From Pandoraea communis (GTDB lineage Bacteria; Pseudomonadota; Gammaproteobacteria; Burkholderiales; Burkholderiaceae), in assembly GCF_902459745.1 (NCBI RefSeq), contig NZ_CABPSJ010000006.1:248001-312000 (forward strand): a DNA stretch of 64,000 nucleotides. Reading direction: 5' to 3'. A program made the position numbers and the translations under genes. This document shows positions 50,991 through 64,000 of the stretch, piece after piece (position 1 is the stretch's first letter; each line of letters starts with the position of its first letter). Below the pieces are notes generated by a model that was not told the DNA's origin, ran no database searches, and saw only the letters and a program-made list of their open reading frames with translations.

Positions 50991-51100
50991 CACGCATGCG
51001 CGCCAATTCATTCACTTCCTAAATAATATTGACACGGCTGTCCCGGCGCACAAGGGCTTTGGCATAATCACGAGCACCCTTTGCTCGCCCCGGGTTCATC

Positions 51101-51901
51101 GTGACCACCCCTGCTTCCTCATCCGGCCAGTCTCCTCACCGCGCCGCACGCACTATCGTCGTGACCGGCGCCGCTTCCGGCATCGGCGCGGCCATCGCCC
51201 GCCGGCTCGCTTCTACGCAGACACGCCTGCTGCTGCATACCCGCGGGGCGTCCGACGCGAGTCAGGCGCGCCTCGCCGAAGTGCGTCAGACCTGCGAGAG
51301 CCTTGGCGCGCAGTGCGCCGTCTGGTTCGGCGATCTCGCTGAGACCTCGGCCGCCGCGCGTCTGATCGACGCCGCGCACGACGCCTTCGGCTCGATCGAT
51401 CAACTCGTGAGCAACGCAGGTTTCGCGACGCGCCAGCGCTTGACCGACGTAGACGACGACGCCTTCGCACTCACGCTCGCGGCCATGCCCGGCGCGTTTG
51501 CAGCGCTGCTGCGCTGCGCGTTACCCGACCTGCAACGCTCGCCGCAGGCCAGTGTGGTCGCCGTCAGTTCGTTCGTCGCCCATCGCTTCGCACCGAATCA
51601 GCCCGGCTTTCCCGCAACGGCCGCCGCCAAAGCCGCCATCGAAGCGCTCGCCAAAAGCGCCGCCGCCGAATACGCCAGCTCGGGCGTGACGATCAATTGC
51701 GTTGCACCCGGCTACACGCGCAAGGACAGCGGGCACTCGGCCATCGATCCCGCCGCATGGCAGCGCGCGGCCGACGCCACGCCTACCGGCCGCCTCTGCG
51801 AGCCCGACGATATCGCCGCGCTCGCCGTTTTCCTGCTCGGCCCGCATGCGCGCCAGATCACGGGACAGGTGATCCACGTCGACGGGGGCCTGACACTCTG
51901 A
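51101..51901 (+). CDS. SDR-family oxidoreductase lacking the catalytic tyrosine
   Basis: A 266-residue short-chain dehydrogenase with the cofactor loop TGAASGIGAAIA, the NAG motif, the serine in VSSF and a usual C-terminal HVDGGLTL. In place of YxxxK it reads TAAAK, so the normal proton donor tyrosine is missing; a Phe lies three residues earlier. It may use another residue or be a non-catalytic paralogue. It is followed by an MFS gene on the same strand. Confidence 0.85.
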   Translation: MTTPASSSGQSPHRAARTIVVTGAASGIGAAIARRLASTQTRLLLHTRGASDASQARLAEVRQTCESLGAQCAVWFGDLAETSAAARLIDAAHDAFGSIDQLVSNAGFATRQRLTDVDDDAFALTLAAMPGAFAALLRCALPDLQRSPQASVVAVSSFVAHRFAPNQPGFPATAAAKAAIEALAKSAAAEYASSGVTINCVAPGYTRKDSGHSAIDPAAWQRAADATPTGRLCEPDDIAALAVFLLGPHARQITGQVIHVDGGLTL

Positions 51902-51984
51902 GTCGCACGTCACCCCGCGTGGGTACAAAAAACAACACACGTCACACACATAACGACAAGCACACGATCCACCGAGGAGTCTTC

Positions 51985-53244
51985 ATGGCATTTTTTTCCT
52001 GGTTCAAGGAACTCAACACGAAGGAGCGCAAGGCCCTGTATGCGGGCTTCGGCGGCTACGCCGTCGATGCGTTCGACTTCATGATCTATTCCTTCCTGAT
52101 TCCCACGCTCATCGCAGCGTGGGGGATGACGAAGGGCGAAGCGGGCATGATCGCGACCAGTTCGCTCATCTCGTCAGCGGTGGGCGGATGGCTCGCCGGC
52201 ATTCTCGCGGATCGCTTCGGCCGCGTGCGCGTGCTTCAGTGGACGATCGCCACGTTTTGCCTGTTCACGTTCCTCTCGGGCTTCACGAACTCGTTCTGGC
52301 AGTTGCTCATCACGCGCACGTTGCAAGGCATCGGCTTCGGCGGGGAATGGACTGTCGTCACGATGATGATGGGCGAGATGATCCGCTCGCCACAGCATCG
52401 CGCGAAGGCGGTCGGCACGGTGCAAAGCAGTTGGTCGGTCGGCTGGGCCGCCGCCGCGCTGCTGTACTGGTTCTTCTTCGCCGTGCTCGACGAAGGCACC
52501 GCGTGGCGCGCGTGCTTCTGGATCGGTATCGTGCCCGCGCTGTGGATCACGTACGTGCGCCGTAACGTGTCGGACCCGGAGATCTACACGCAGACCCGCC
52601 GCAAGATCGCCGAGGGCAAACTGCACGGCAATTTCATGCAGATATTTGCCCCGGAGCATTTGAAGACGACGATCCTCGGCAGCTTGCTGTGCTCCGGCAT
52701 GCTTGGCGGCTACTACGCGATCACCACGTGGCTGCCGACCTATCTGAAGACCGTGCGCGGGCTCTCGGTGTTCAACACGAGCGCGTATCTGATCGTGCTG
52801 ATCGTCGGCTCGTTCGTGGGCTACATCGTCGGTGCGATTCTCTCCGACAAACTCGGACGTCGCGGCGCCTTCGTCTTCTTCGCCGTCGCATCGTTCCTGC
52901 TCGGCATGGCGTACACGATGCTGCCGATCACCGACAGCGCGATGCTGTTGCTCGGTTTCCCGCTCGGCATCGTCGTGCAAGGCATTTTCGCCGGTATCGG
53001 CGCGTATCTGACGGAGCTGTATCCGAACCACATTCGCGGTTCCGGACAAGGTTTCTGCTACAACCTGGGACGCGGCATCGGCTCGTTCTTCCCCATCGCC
53101 GTCGGCATGCTCGCGCAAACCGGCTCGCTCGTGAAGGCCATCGGCATGGTGGCGGGCGGCGGTTACCTGCTCGTGGTCGTGTGCGCGCTGCTGCTGCCCG
53201 AGACGCGCGGCAAGTCGCTTGTCACGGCGGACGTCACGCACTGA
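51985..53244 (+). CDS. MFS transporter, sialate/carboxylate-type
   Basis: A 419-residue twelve-span carrier with the ADRFGRV and DKLGRR loops and the GGEWTVVTMMMGEM segment of the SHS/aromatic-acid (NanT, JEN1, MhpT) group, so a monocarboxylate or aromatic acid by symport is likely. GAGGAGT precedes the ATG at 51985. It follows the SDR gene by 83 bases and is convergent with the SMP-30 gene. Confidence 0.85.
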   Translation: MAFFSWFKELNTKERKALYAGFGGYAVDAFDFMIYSFLIPTLIAAWGMTKGEAGMIATSSLISSAVGGWLAGILADRFGRVRVLQWTIATFCLFTFLSGFTNSFWQLLITRTLQGIGFGGEWTVVTMMMGEMIRSPQHRAKAVGTVQSSWSVGWAAAALLYWFFFAVLDEGTAWRACFWIGIVPALWITYVRRNVSDPEIYTQTRRKIAEGKLHGNFMQIFAPEHLKTTILGSLLCSGMLGGYYAITTWLPTYLKTVRGLSVFNTSAYLIVLIVGSFVGYIVGAILSDKLGRRGAFVFFAVASFLLGMAYTMLPITDSAMLLLGFPLGIVVQGIFAGIGAYLTELYPNHIRGSGQGFCYNLGRGIGSFFPIAVGMLAQTGSLVKAIGMVAGGGYLLVVVCALLLPETRGKSLVTADVTH

Positions 53245-53434
53245 TCGTGCCGATGCCACGAAACGCCATCGGTCCGCCGACGGCAAAACGGGACGCCGGA
53301 TCGCTGACTACCGTCGATCCGACGTCCCGCCGCCTCACCGGGTGGCCATCCGTGTAAGCCAGCCAACCCGGAACCACTTCCGCAGTGCTCGCCGCTTATG
53401 TGCTTGCGCGGCGTCGCCACCGACACACCCCCGC

Positions 53435-54367
53435 CTACACACCTGCCGCCGAAAACGCGCCGGCCAATCCGGCATAAGGCACTTCCGGCAATCCTTGCAC
53501 GCCGCAACGCACGGCAAACACGTGGCCATCGTGCTCGTTGGCGCCCGCGCCCGGACGAATCGACGTCACGAACAACGTATCGAAGTCGCGCCCGCCGAAC
53601 GCGCACATCGAGGGCTTCGACACCGGCAACACGATTTCTCGATCCAACTCGCCCGCCGGCGTGAAGCGCAACAAACGGCTGCCATCGTTGGCACACGTCC
53701 AGTAGCCGCCATCGGCATCGACGGCCGCGCCGTCGGGGCGGCCCGGATATCGATTCATGTCCACGAACAAACGCCGCTCACCGATCGCGCCGCTCTGCGC
53801 ATCGAAGTCGAACGCCCACACGCGACGGCGCGTCGGATGCGAATCGCTAAGATACATCGTGCGGCTGTCGGGCGAGAAACCCAGACCGTTCTGCGTGACA
53901 AGACCGTCGACGAGCGGTGCGGACAGATGCCCATCGGCATCGAAACGAAAGAGCGAACCCGCGTCGCTCGCGAGCGACATGTCCTGCACCATCGTGCCCG
54001 CCCAGAAGCGGCCCTGACGGTCACAGCGCCCGTCGTTGAAGCGCATGCCCGGCGCGGGAAACGGAGGGGCGGCCATCCGCTGCCACTCGGACGCGGCAAT
54101 GACGCCGGGCGTCCCCAGCCGCACCGCGAACAGCCCGGTCTCGCAACCCGCGAGCAACGTGCCCGAGGCGTCGAACGAGAAGCACGCGATCTGTTCCGGG
54201 AAGGTCCATTGGCAATGCTCGCCGTCGGCGGGCGTCACGCGATGCAATTGCTTCGCGGGGATGTCTACCCAGTAGAGCGCTTGCTCGTTCGCGCGCCACA
54301 GCGGGCTTTCCCCCACGGCATGCGGTGTATCTCGCGACGGCTCGAGTCGTTCGATGGACACGCTCAT
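53435..54367 (-). CDS. SMP-30/gluconolactonase-family lactonase
   Basis: A 310-residue six-bladed propeller. Metal-binding residues appear in GESPLW, MRFNDGRCD, TQNGLGFS and GRPDGAAVD, the positions used in regucalcin and gluconolactonase. Next to uronate dehydrogenase it probably opens the glucaro- or galactaro-lactone. Its ATG overlaps the upstream gene stop by four bases. Confidence 0.88.
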   Translation of the reverse strand: MSVSIERLEPSRDTPHAVGESPLWRANEQALYWVDIPAKQLHRVTPADGEHCQWTFPEQIACFSFDASGTLLAGCETGLFAVRLGTPGVIAASEWQRMAAPPFPAPGMRFNDGRCDRQGRFWAGTMVQDMSLASDAGSLFRFDADGHLSAPLVDGLVTQNGLGFSPDSRTMYLSDSHPTRRRVWAFDFDAQSGAIGERRLFVDMNRYPGRPDGAAVDADGGYWTCANDGSRLLRFTPAGELDREIVLPVSKPSMCAFGGRDFDTLFVTSIRPGAGANEHDGHVFAVRCGVQGLPEVPYAGLAGAFSAAGV

Positions 54368-55188
54368 GCCTTGGGCTCCATCGGCCCCAACAACACGAAC
54401 GGGCCGCCCTGGAAGCGCTGCGTCCAGTCGTCCATCTGCGGATCGGGGGCCTTGAGCGGGAACAGACCGGCGAATTCGGCGGAACTGTCTTGCGCACGGA
54501 AGCCGAGGAACGCAGCCTTCGTGTTGTCGACCCACAGCGTCGGGTTGTTCGACACGCCGTAGACGATGGCATGTCCCACACGATTCGTGAACAGCGAGCA
54601 ACGCACGAGCTCGACGAAATCGCGATAGCTCAGGTACGTCACCATCATGCGCGGGTTCTTTGGCTGCTCGAACGACGACCCGATGCGCAGACACACGGTC
54701 TCAAGACCGAAGCGGTCGAAGTAGTAGCGCGACAGGTCTTCGCCAAAACACTTCGAGATGCCATACATGCCGTCCGGGCGATGCGGTGCGTCGACGTCGA
54801 GCACTTCCGTCACGGGATGGAAACCGACCGCGTGATTCGAGCTGGCGTAGACGATGCGCTTCACGCCCTGCTTCTGCGCCGCGCTGTAGACGTTATACAA
54901 GCCGAGGATGTTGGCTTGCAGAATGTCGTCGAAAGGCGCTTCGACGGAAACGCCACCCAGATGCACCAGCGCATCCACCCCTTCGAGCAAGGCGTGCACC
55001 GCGGCGCGATCGGCGAGGTCGACCTGCATGGCTTCTTCGTGCGGCGCCTCGGCCTTGAGCGGCACGATGTCGCTCACGCGCACGATGTCTGCCCATTCTG
55101 CGAGCTTGCCGCGCAGTTGTTTACCAAGATTGCCCGCCGCGCCGGTCAGCAGCAGACGACGGAAGGGTTTGCCGGAAGTCTGGCTCAT
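54364..55188 (-). CDS. udh: Uronate dehydrogenase-like NAD(P)-dependent enzyme
   Basis: A 274-residue extended SDR with TGAAGNLGKQ nucleotide loop and the YGISK active site (Tyr and Lys intact), plus SSNHAVGF and RIGSSFEQPKN segments that match uronate dehydrogenases. It oxidises D-glucuronate or D-galacturonate to the aldarolactone. Coupled to the lactonase gene and downstream of the carrier. Confidence 0.88.
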   Translation of the reverse strand: MSQTSGKPFRRLLLTGAAGNLGKQLRGKLAEWADIVRVSDIVPLKAEAPHEEAMQVDLADRAAVHALLEGVDALVHLGGVSVEAPFDDILQANILGLYNVYSAAQKQGVKRIVYASSNHAVGFHPVTEVLDVDAPHRPDGMYGISKCFGEDLSRYYFDRFGLETVCLRIGSSFEQPKNPRMMVTYLSYRDFVELVRCSLFTNRVGHAIVYGVSNNPTLWVDNTKAAFLGFRAQDSSAEFAGLFPLKAPDPQMDDWTQRFQGGPFVLLGPMEPKA

Positions 55189-55338
55189 GTCACTCCTTGT
55201 TCATCGGTAGATCGCAATGCATGCCACGATGCATTGCGACAACAAAGCCGACGCCGCGCCGCATACCCGAGGGGAGGTGGGCAGCGCGACGCACGTCAAA
55301 TCGTCATGCGGCGAAGTCTTGCCCCGCCACCCCGTCCG

Positions 55339-56649
55339 CTACGCATTGGCCGTGCGGCCCACGTCGACGCGTCTGGCCGGCAACGGCGTGGCCGTGCCCG
55401 TGATGCCGGGCTTGACCACGGTCCACAAAATCACCGCGCCGATCAGATCGCCCAGGCCCAGCGCCACGAAGAACGGGGCATAGCCCACCACCGTCACGAA
55501 GGTGCCGATCACCAGCGTGAAAAGCAGGTTGCCGATCCCCGCGGACAATCCGGCCATGCCCGTCACCGTCGCCACTTCGTTACGCGGGAACAGGTCGGCC
55601 GACATCGAAATCACACTGATCGAAAGCGTCTGGTGCGCAAAGCCGCCCAGACACAGCAGGAAGATCGCCATCATCGGATCTGCGACGAAGCCCACCCCGC
55701 ACATCGCCGTCATGATGATGGCGCCGACGGTGAACACAACCCGCTTGCCGTTGAAAATCGTGATTTTGAAATGCTTGTTCAGCCAGACGGAAATCGTGCC
55801 GCCCATCAGGCACCCGATGTCCGCCGCCACGAACGGCAACCATGCCGTCGCGGCAATCGTCTTCAGATCGAAACCGCGCGCCTGATTGAGGTATAGCGGC
55901 ATCCAGAACACGATCGTGCCCCACACCGGGTCGGCGAAGAAGCGCGGCAGGGCGATGCCCCAGAAATTGCGCTGACGCAGGATCGAAAGCGGGTTCGGTT
56001 TGCGCGCGTCGGCAGCGAGGTCGACGGCATGCCCTTCATTGATGTACTCGGACTCTGCCGTCGTGAGTGCCGGATGATCGGTCGGGTGACGGTAGAACAG
56101 GTACCACAGCACGCCCCACACGAGGCCGAGACCGCCCGCGATCACGAACGCCGTTTCCCAGTTGTAGCGCATGATCGACCAGGCGATCAGCGGCGGCGCG
56201 AGAATCGCGCCTACCGACGTACCGATGTTGAAGATGCCCGCGGCAAGCGCTCGCTCCTTCGACGGGAACCAGAACGCCGCCGCGCGCATGCCGGCCGGAA
56301 TGAACGACGCCTCGGCCAGCCCCAGCAATCCGCGCAGCACGAACAGACCGATCCAGCCGTCTGCCAGACCGTGCAGCATGCATACCACCGACCACATCAC
56401 GCCGCACAGCAGGAAGCCCAATCTCAGACCGATGCGGTCCATCAGGTAGCCGGTGAGCGGGGCGCCGATCGGATACAACACGAGGAATGCGCCGGTGATC
56501 CAGCCGTATTGCTGAGTCGTAATGTGGAGATCCTTCATTACCGTGGGGGCGGCAACGGCAAGCGAACTGCGCGCAAGGTAGTTCATGACCGTGCCAAGCG
56601 TCAGCAGCCCGATCATCCACCAGCGCAGGCCTTTGATTTTCAGTGCCAT
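55339..56649 (-). CDS. MFS transporter of hexuronate/aldarate type
   Basis: A 436-residue twelve-span carrier of the ACS (ExuT/GudP) group, with MNYLARSSLAVAAP, GGLGLVWGVLWYLFYRHP and a C-terminal PLPARRVD tail. With udh and the lactonase this forms an uptake and oxidation unit for uronates. GAGAGA lies before the ATG. No glucarate dehydratase or regulator is in the window. Confidence 0.88.
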   Translation of the reverse strand: MALKIKGLRWWMIGLLTLGTVMNYLARSSLAVAAPTVMKDLHITTQQYGWITGAFLVLYPIGAPLTGYLMDRIGLRLGFLLCGVMWSVVCMLHGLADGWIGLFVLRGLLGLAEASFIPAGMRAAAFWFPSKERALAAGIFNIGTSVGAILAPPLIAWSIMRYNWETAFVIAGGLGLVWGVLWYLFYRHPTDHPALTTAESEYINEGHAVDLAADARKPNPLSILRQRNFWGIALPRFFADPVWGTIVFWMPLYLNQARGFDLKTIAATAWLPFVAADIGCLMGGTISVWLNKHFKITIFNGKRVVFTVGAIIMTAMCGVGFVADPMMAIFLLCLGGFAHQTLSISVISMSADLFPRNEVATVTGMAGLSAGIGNLLFTLVIGTFVTVVGYAPFFVALGLGDLIGAVILWTVVKPGITGTATPLPARRVDVGRTANA

Positions 56650-57106
56650 GATGGTTGTCTCTCTCCGTGAATATTCTTGTCGCGAGCGCGCAGCTCGCAT
56701 GGAGAGGCATCCTACGTCAGAAGATGTACGATGACAATGGTCGAATACGCCGTTTACGGATAATCCCTAGGGCTTCCGGCGGCTCCGTCGCCTGACGCTA
56801 TAACCCTTGCGTTAGTTGAAGATTACCTACGCTCGGAACGTTTTATCACATATGAATTGGCAGTGAAAGCGCCTTGTTGTATGACATCTTATATTTAGAG
56901 ATCGACGGATTCCTCAATCCCATCAGCGGCGCCGCAGATCCTTGCAGGCGAGATGAAGGGGCAAGAAAAAACCGCCCGGACGTTGCCGTCCGGACGGTTT
57001 CTCCACAGTGACGCAGATGCCTACCTCTGCGCCCCTCCTCTCAACCCCGTATTTGTGGTTTTGGCAGGCATTACCTGCGCGCACCCCGAAGGGCACGCTT
57101 TGAAGC
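56650..57106. other. Intergenic region with terminator
   Basis: About 450 bases. The part next to the carrier gene is AT-richer and should hold its promoter; the part next to gltD holds the hairpin at 56966-57001. No gene seen. Confidence 0.5.
56966..57001 (-). terminator. Terminator of gltBD
   Basis: A 14-bp stem with one mismatch and a four-base loop, followed on the minus strand by a T-tract. It lies 100 bases past the gltD stop. The plus-strand side also has T residues, so it may act both ways. Confidence 0.8.
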
Positions 57107-58573
57107 TTAGCGCGGCAGTTCCGAATGTCCCATCAGGAACTCGTCAACGGCACGGGCGCACTGACGGCCTTCGCGAATCGCCCACACCACCAGCGATTGA
57201 CCACGGCGCACGTCGCCTGCGGCGAAGACCTTCGGCAGGTTCGTCGTGTAGGCGCGCTCGCCTTCGGTCGAGGCGCGCACGTTGCCGCGTGCATCCTTGT
57301 CGACGCCGAACGCGTCGAGCACGGTCTGCAACGGCGAGACGAAGCCCATCGCGAGCAACACCAGATCGGCCTTGAGTTCGAATTCCGAGCCCGGCACTTC
57401 CAGCATCTTGCCGTCCTTCCATTCGAGACGCACGGCGATCAGCTTCTCGACCTTGCCGTTCTTGCCTTCGAAGCGCTTCGTCGCCACCGACCAGTCACGC
57501 TCGCAGCCCTCTTCGTGGCTCGACGACGTACGCAGCTTGGTCGGCCAGTACGGCCACACCATCGGCTTGTTCTCGTGCTCGGGCGGCTGCGGCAGCAGTT
57601 CGAACTGCGTCACGCTTTTCGCGCCGTGGCGGTTCGACGTGCCCACGCAATCGGAGCCGGTGTCGCCACCGCCGATCACGATCACACGCTTGCCCGTGGC
57701 CAGCAACTGGTTCGCCAGCTTGTCGCCCGCATTCACCTTATTTTGTTGCGGCAGGAATTCCATCGCGAAATGGATGCCTTCCAGCTCGCGGCCCGGCACC
57801 GGCAGATCGCGCGGCTGCTCTGCGCCACCCGCGATTACCACGGCGTCAAACTGCGCCTGCAACTGATCCGGCGAAATCGTCTCTTTGGAAAAGTTGTTGA
57901 TGTGCGCATCGGGGGCATCGCGGCCGACATAAACCCCGGTGCGGAACGTCACGCCTTCGGCTTCCATCTGGCGCATGCGACGGTCGATCAGCCACTTCTC
58001 CAGCTTGAAGTCGGGGATACCGTAACGCAGCAGCCCGCCCACGCGATCGTTCTTTTCGAACACGGTGACGTCGTGACCGGCGCGCGCGAGTTGCTGCGCC
58101 ACGGCCATACCCGCCGGGCCCGAACCGACCACAGCGACCGTCTTGCCGGTCTTGTGCTTTGCGGGCTGCGGCTCGACCCAGCCTTCGGTCCACGCCTTGT
58201 CGATGATCGCGTGCTCGATGGACTTGATGCCCACGGCGTCGCTGTTGATGTTCAGCGTGCACGCAGCTTCACACGGCGCCGGACAGATACGGCCCGTGAA
58301 CTCCGGGAAGTTGTTCGTCGAGTGCAGCACCGAGATGGCCGACTTCCAGTCCTGGCGATACACCAGATCGTTGAAGTCGGGAATGATGTTGTTGACCGGG
58401 CAACCGTTGGTGCAGAAGGGAATGCCGCAGTCCATGCAGCGTGCGCCCTGCACTTTTGCCTGATCGTCGGAGAGCGCGAGCACGAACTCCTTGTAGTGCT
58501 TCATGCGTGCCAGCGGTGCTTCGTACGACTCGCTCTGGCGCTCGAATTCGAGAAAACCTGTGACCTTGCCCAT
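57107..58573 (-). CDS. gltD: Glutamate synthase small subunit
   Basis: A 488-residue FAD/NADPH subunit. The N-terminus has the cysteines [15 protein letters not shown] for the Fe-S clusters, then two Rossmann folds ([24 protein letters not shown]). It passes electrons to GltB. It follows gltB by 95 bases. Confidence 0.97.
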   Translation of the reverse strand: MGKVTGFLEFERQSESYEAPLARMKHYKEFVLALSDDQAKVQGARCMDCGIPFCTNGCPVNNIIPDFNDLVYRQDWKSAISVLHSTNNFPEFTGRICPAPCEAACTLNINSDAVGIKSIEHAIIDKAWTEGWVEPQPAKHKTGKTVAVVGSGPAGMAVAQQLARAGHDVTVFEKNDRVGGLLRYGIPDFKLEKWLIDRRMRQMEAEGVTFRTGVYVGRDAPDAHINNFSKETISPDQLQAQFDAVVIAGGAEQPRDLPVPGRELEGIHFAMEFLPQQNKVNAGDKLANQLLATGKRVIVIGGGDTGSDCVGTSNRHGAKSVTQFELLPQPPEHENKPMVWPYWPTKLRTSSSHEEGCERDWSVATKRFEGKNGKVEKLIAVRLEWKDGKMLEVPGSEFELKADLVLLAMGFVSPLQTVLDAFGVDKDARGNVRASTEGERAYTTNLPKVFAAGDVRRGQSLVVWAIREGRQCARAVDEFLMGHSELPR

Positions 58574-58668
58574 GTTTCTTCAGTCGGAAAGTTTTGTGGT
58601 TACCGTGCCTCGCCCGCGCGCGGCACGCCGTGGGGCCCTCACCCCGTGGCGTTGCCGCGCGAGCGGCT

Positions 58669-63396
<4,728 letters not shown>

Positions 63397-63780
63397 TTCC
63401 ACGAGTTACACCGTCTCTTGGCGAGGTCGCCGCGCGCATGCTCGTCGCGGTCGACCGGGTTAAGTGGGGTTGGCCGGGCGGGCCAGGGCTGCGGATTCGC
63501 GCACGTCGAAGATCGTTCTCGGGCGTTGCCACAGGGGCCGACTCAGCGCGCACGCTTTTGCGCATCGCACCAATCGGCCGAAGTTGGAATATACGCCATG
63601 AAATTCACAATGACAAAATATTTTAATGGGGTCAGATTCCAATTAAAAACCGCACCAAAAGAAGGCTCATTTTTAATGGGGTCAAATTAATTTCGTCCGA
63701 TGAGGGTCTGCCGAAAAACCCGTGATTTCAAGTGCTTGGAATATGGATGACAGACCGGAGCCGGTCTGTCGGGAGGCGCA
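63397..63780. other. Intergenic region with RAYT-type repeats
   Basis: About 380 bases upstream of gltB. The gltB promoter should be near 63400-63600. At 63622-63639 and 63671-63689 there are two near-identical TTTTAATGGGGTCA-type direct repeats in AT-rich sequence, of the kind seen beside Y1/RAYT transposase genes. No other gene seen. Confidence 0.6.
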
Positions 63781-64000
63781 TCAAAGGGTATCGGACACCG
63801 GCTTCCGGGGGCGGCCACGCGTTAGCGGACTCACCCGGCGATTCGCGGCGAGCGACATGCGCGCCTGATACTCGGGGCCGCCGAGCAACCACCCTTTTTG
63901 CGTTGCTGTACGCAGTGCGTCGATCTCATGCGGCGGCAGCGGAATCGAGAACCCCTCTGCGTAAGCGCGCTGACGTTCGAACGGCGTATTGCCGAGCGCC
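63781..64000 (-). CDS. C-terminal part of a REP-associated (Y1/RAYT-like) transposase, partial
   Basis: The gene enters from the right edge. Seventy-two residues are visible, with GWLLGGPEYQARM and a tail RGRPRKP, like the C-termini of tyrosine Y1-type REP-associated transposases in this group. The catalytic HUH and Tyr motifs would lie off the window, so its integrity is unknown. Its neighbours are the AT-rich repeats. Confidence 0.7.
   Translation of the reverse strand, partial: ALGNTPFERQRAYAEGFSIPLPPHEIDALRTATQKGWLLGGPEYQARMSLAANRRVSPLTRGRPRKPVSDTL

Noticed and set aside
51001-51100. Promoter with TTGACA near 51030 and CATAAT before the SDR gene
   Set aside because: The two hexamers are about 28 bases apart, too far for a sigma-70 promoter.

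Overview
The window looks like a high-GC betaproteobacterial chromosome of the Burkholderiales, most like Pandoraea or a close Burkholderiaceae relative. This is judged from protein sequences and gene order (mlaFEDACB, ABC pair, ibaG, murA, hisGD, hisCB, marC, hisHAFIE, hinT, tatABC; sspAB with petABC; gltBD; thiOSGE under a TPP riboswitch). The species is an inference; no search was run.

Positions 1-18299 are an accessory region of mixed, locally lower GC, lying against the 3' end of a tRNA-Thr gene (18300-18375), a classic island attachment position. Its left part (206-7044) holds mostly unrecognised genes, including three proteins with a HEPN-type R-x4-H motif, one with a PIN-like set of acidic residues, a Pmp3/YqaE membrane peptide and a lipoprotein. 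The middle (7067-13156) has a decayed UvrD-type helicase tail, a UPF0489 (peptide-arginase-like) protein, a putative HUH replication initiator with hairpins and short repeats upstream, a ribbon-helix-helix protein, an H-NS-like protein and a helix-turn-helix protein. An intact IS21-family element (13453-15405, 6-bp target duplication) sits in the last codons of a lysine-rich protein gene. The right part (16795-18219) holds remnants of a helicase and of a BREX brxA gene plus a small truncated ORF, so it is a degraded defence region.

Positions 18300-48700 are core genome. sspB/sspA and the cytochrome bc1 operon petABC are on the minus strand, then mscL (+), a Nif3-like gene (-) and a membrane-anchored HtrA-type protease (+). 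From 44404 down to 25591 there is a long minus-strand run: mlaFEDACB (phospholipid transport, closed by a terminator), an ABC-2 exporter, ibaG, murA, the histidine genes with a marC gene and a periplasmic-protein gene inserted, a DUF4870 gene, hinT and tatABC. Many joints are four-base ATGA overlaps, implying translational coupling. A GNAT gene (+) and thiOSGE (-) with its TPP riboswitch follow.

Positions 49191-57000 are metabolic accessory genes: an SbmA/BacA-like ABC transporter, an SDR lacking the usual catalytic tyrosine, an MFS carrier, and a minus-strand uronate cluster (hexuronate/aldarate-type carrier, uronate dehydrogenase, SMP-30 lactonase). The window ends with gltBD (glutamate synthase) and, at the right edge, a partial REP-associated (Y1/RAYT-type) transposase with AT-rich repeats.

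The most interesting part is the 206-7044 cluster of HEPN- and PIN-like putative RNases, one of which carries a 15-bp perfect hairpin inside its coding sequence, next to a replicon-like unit.
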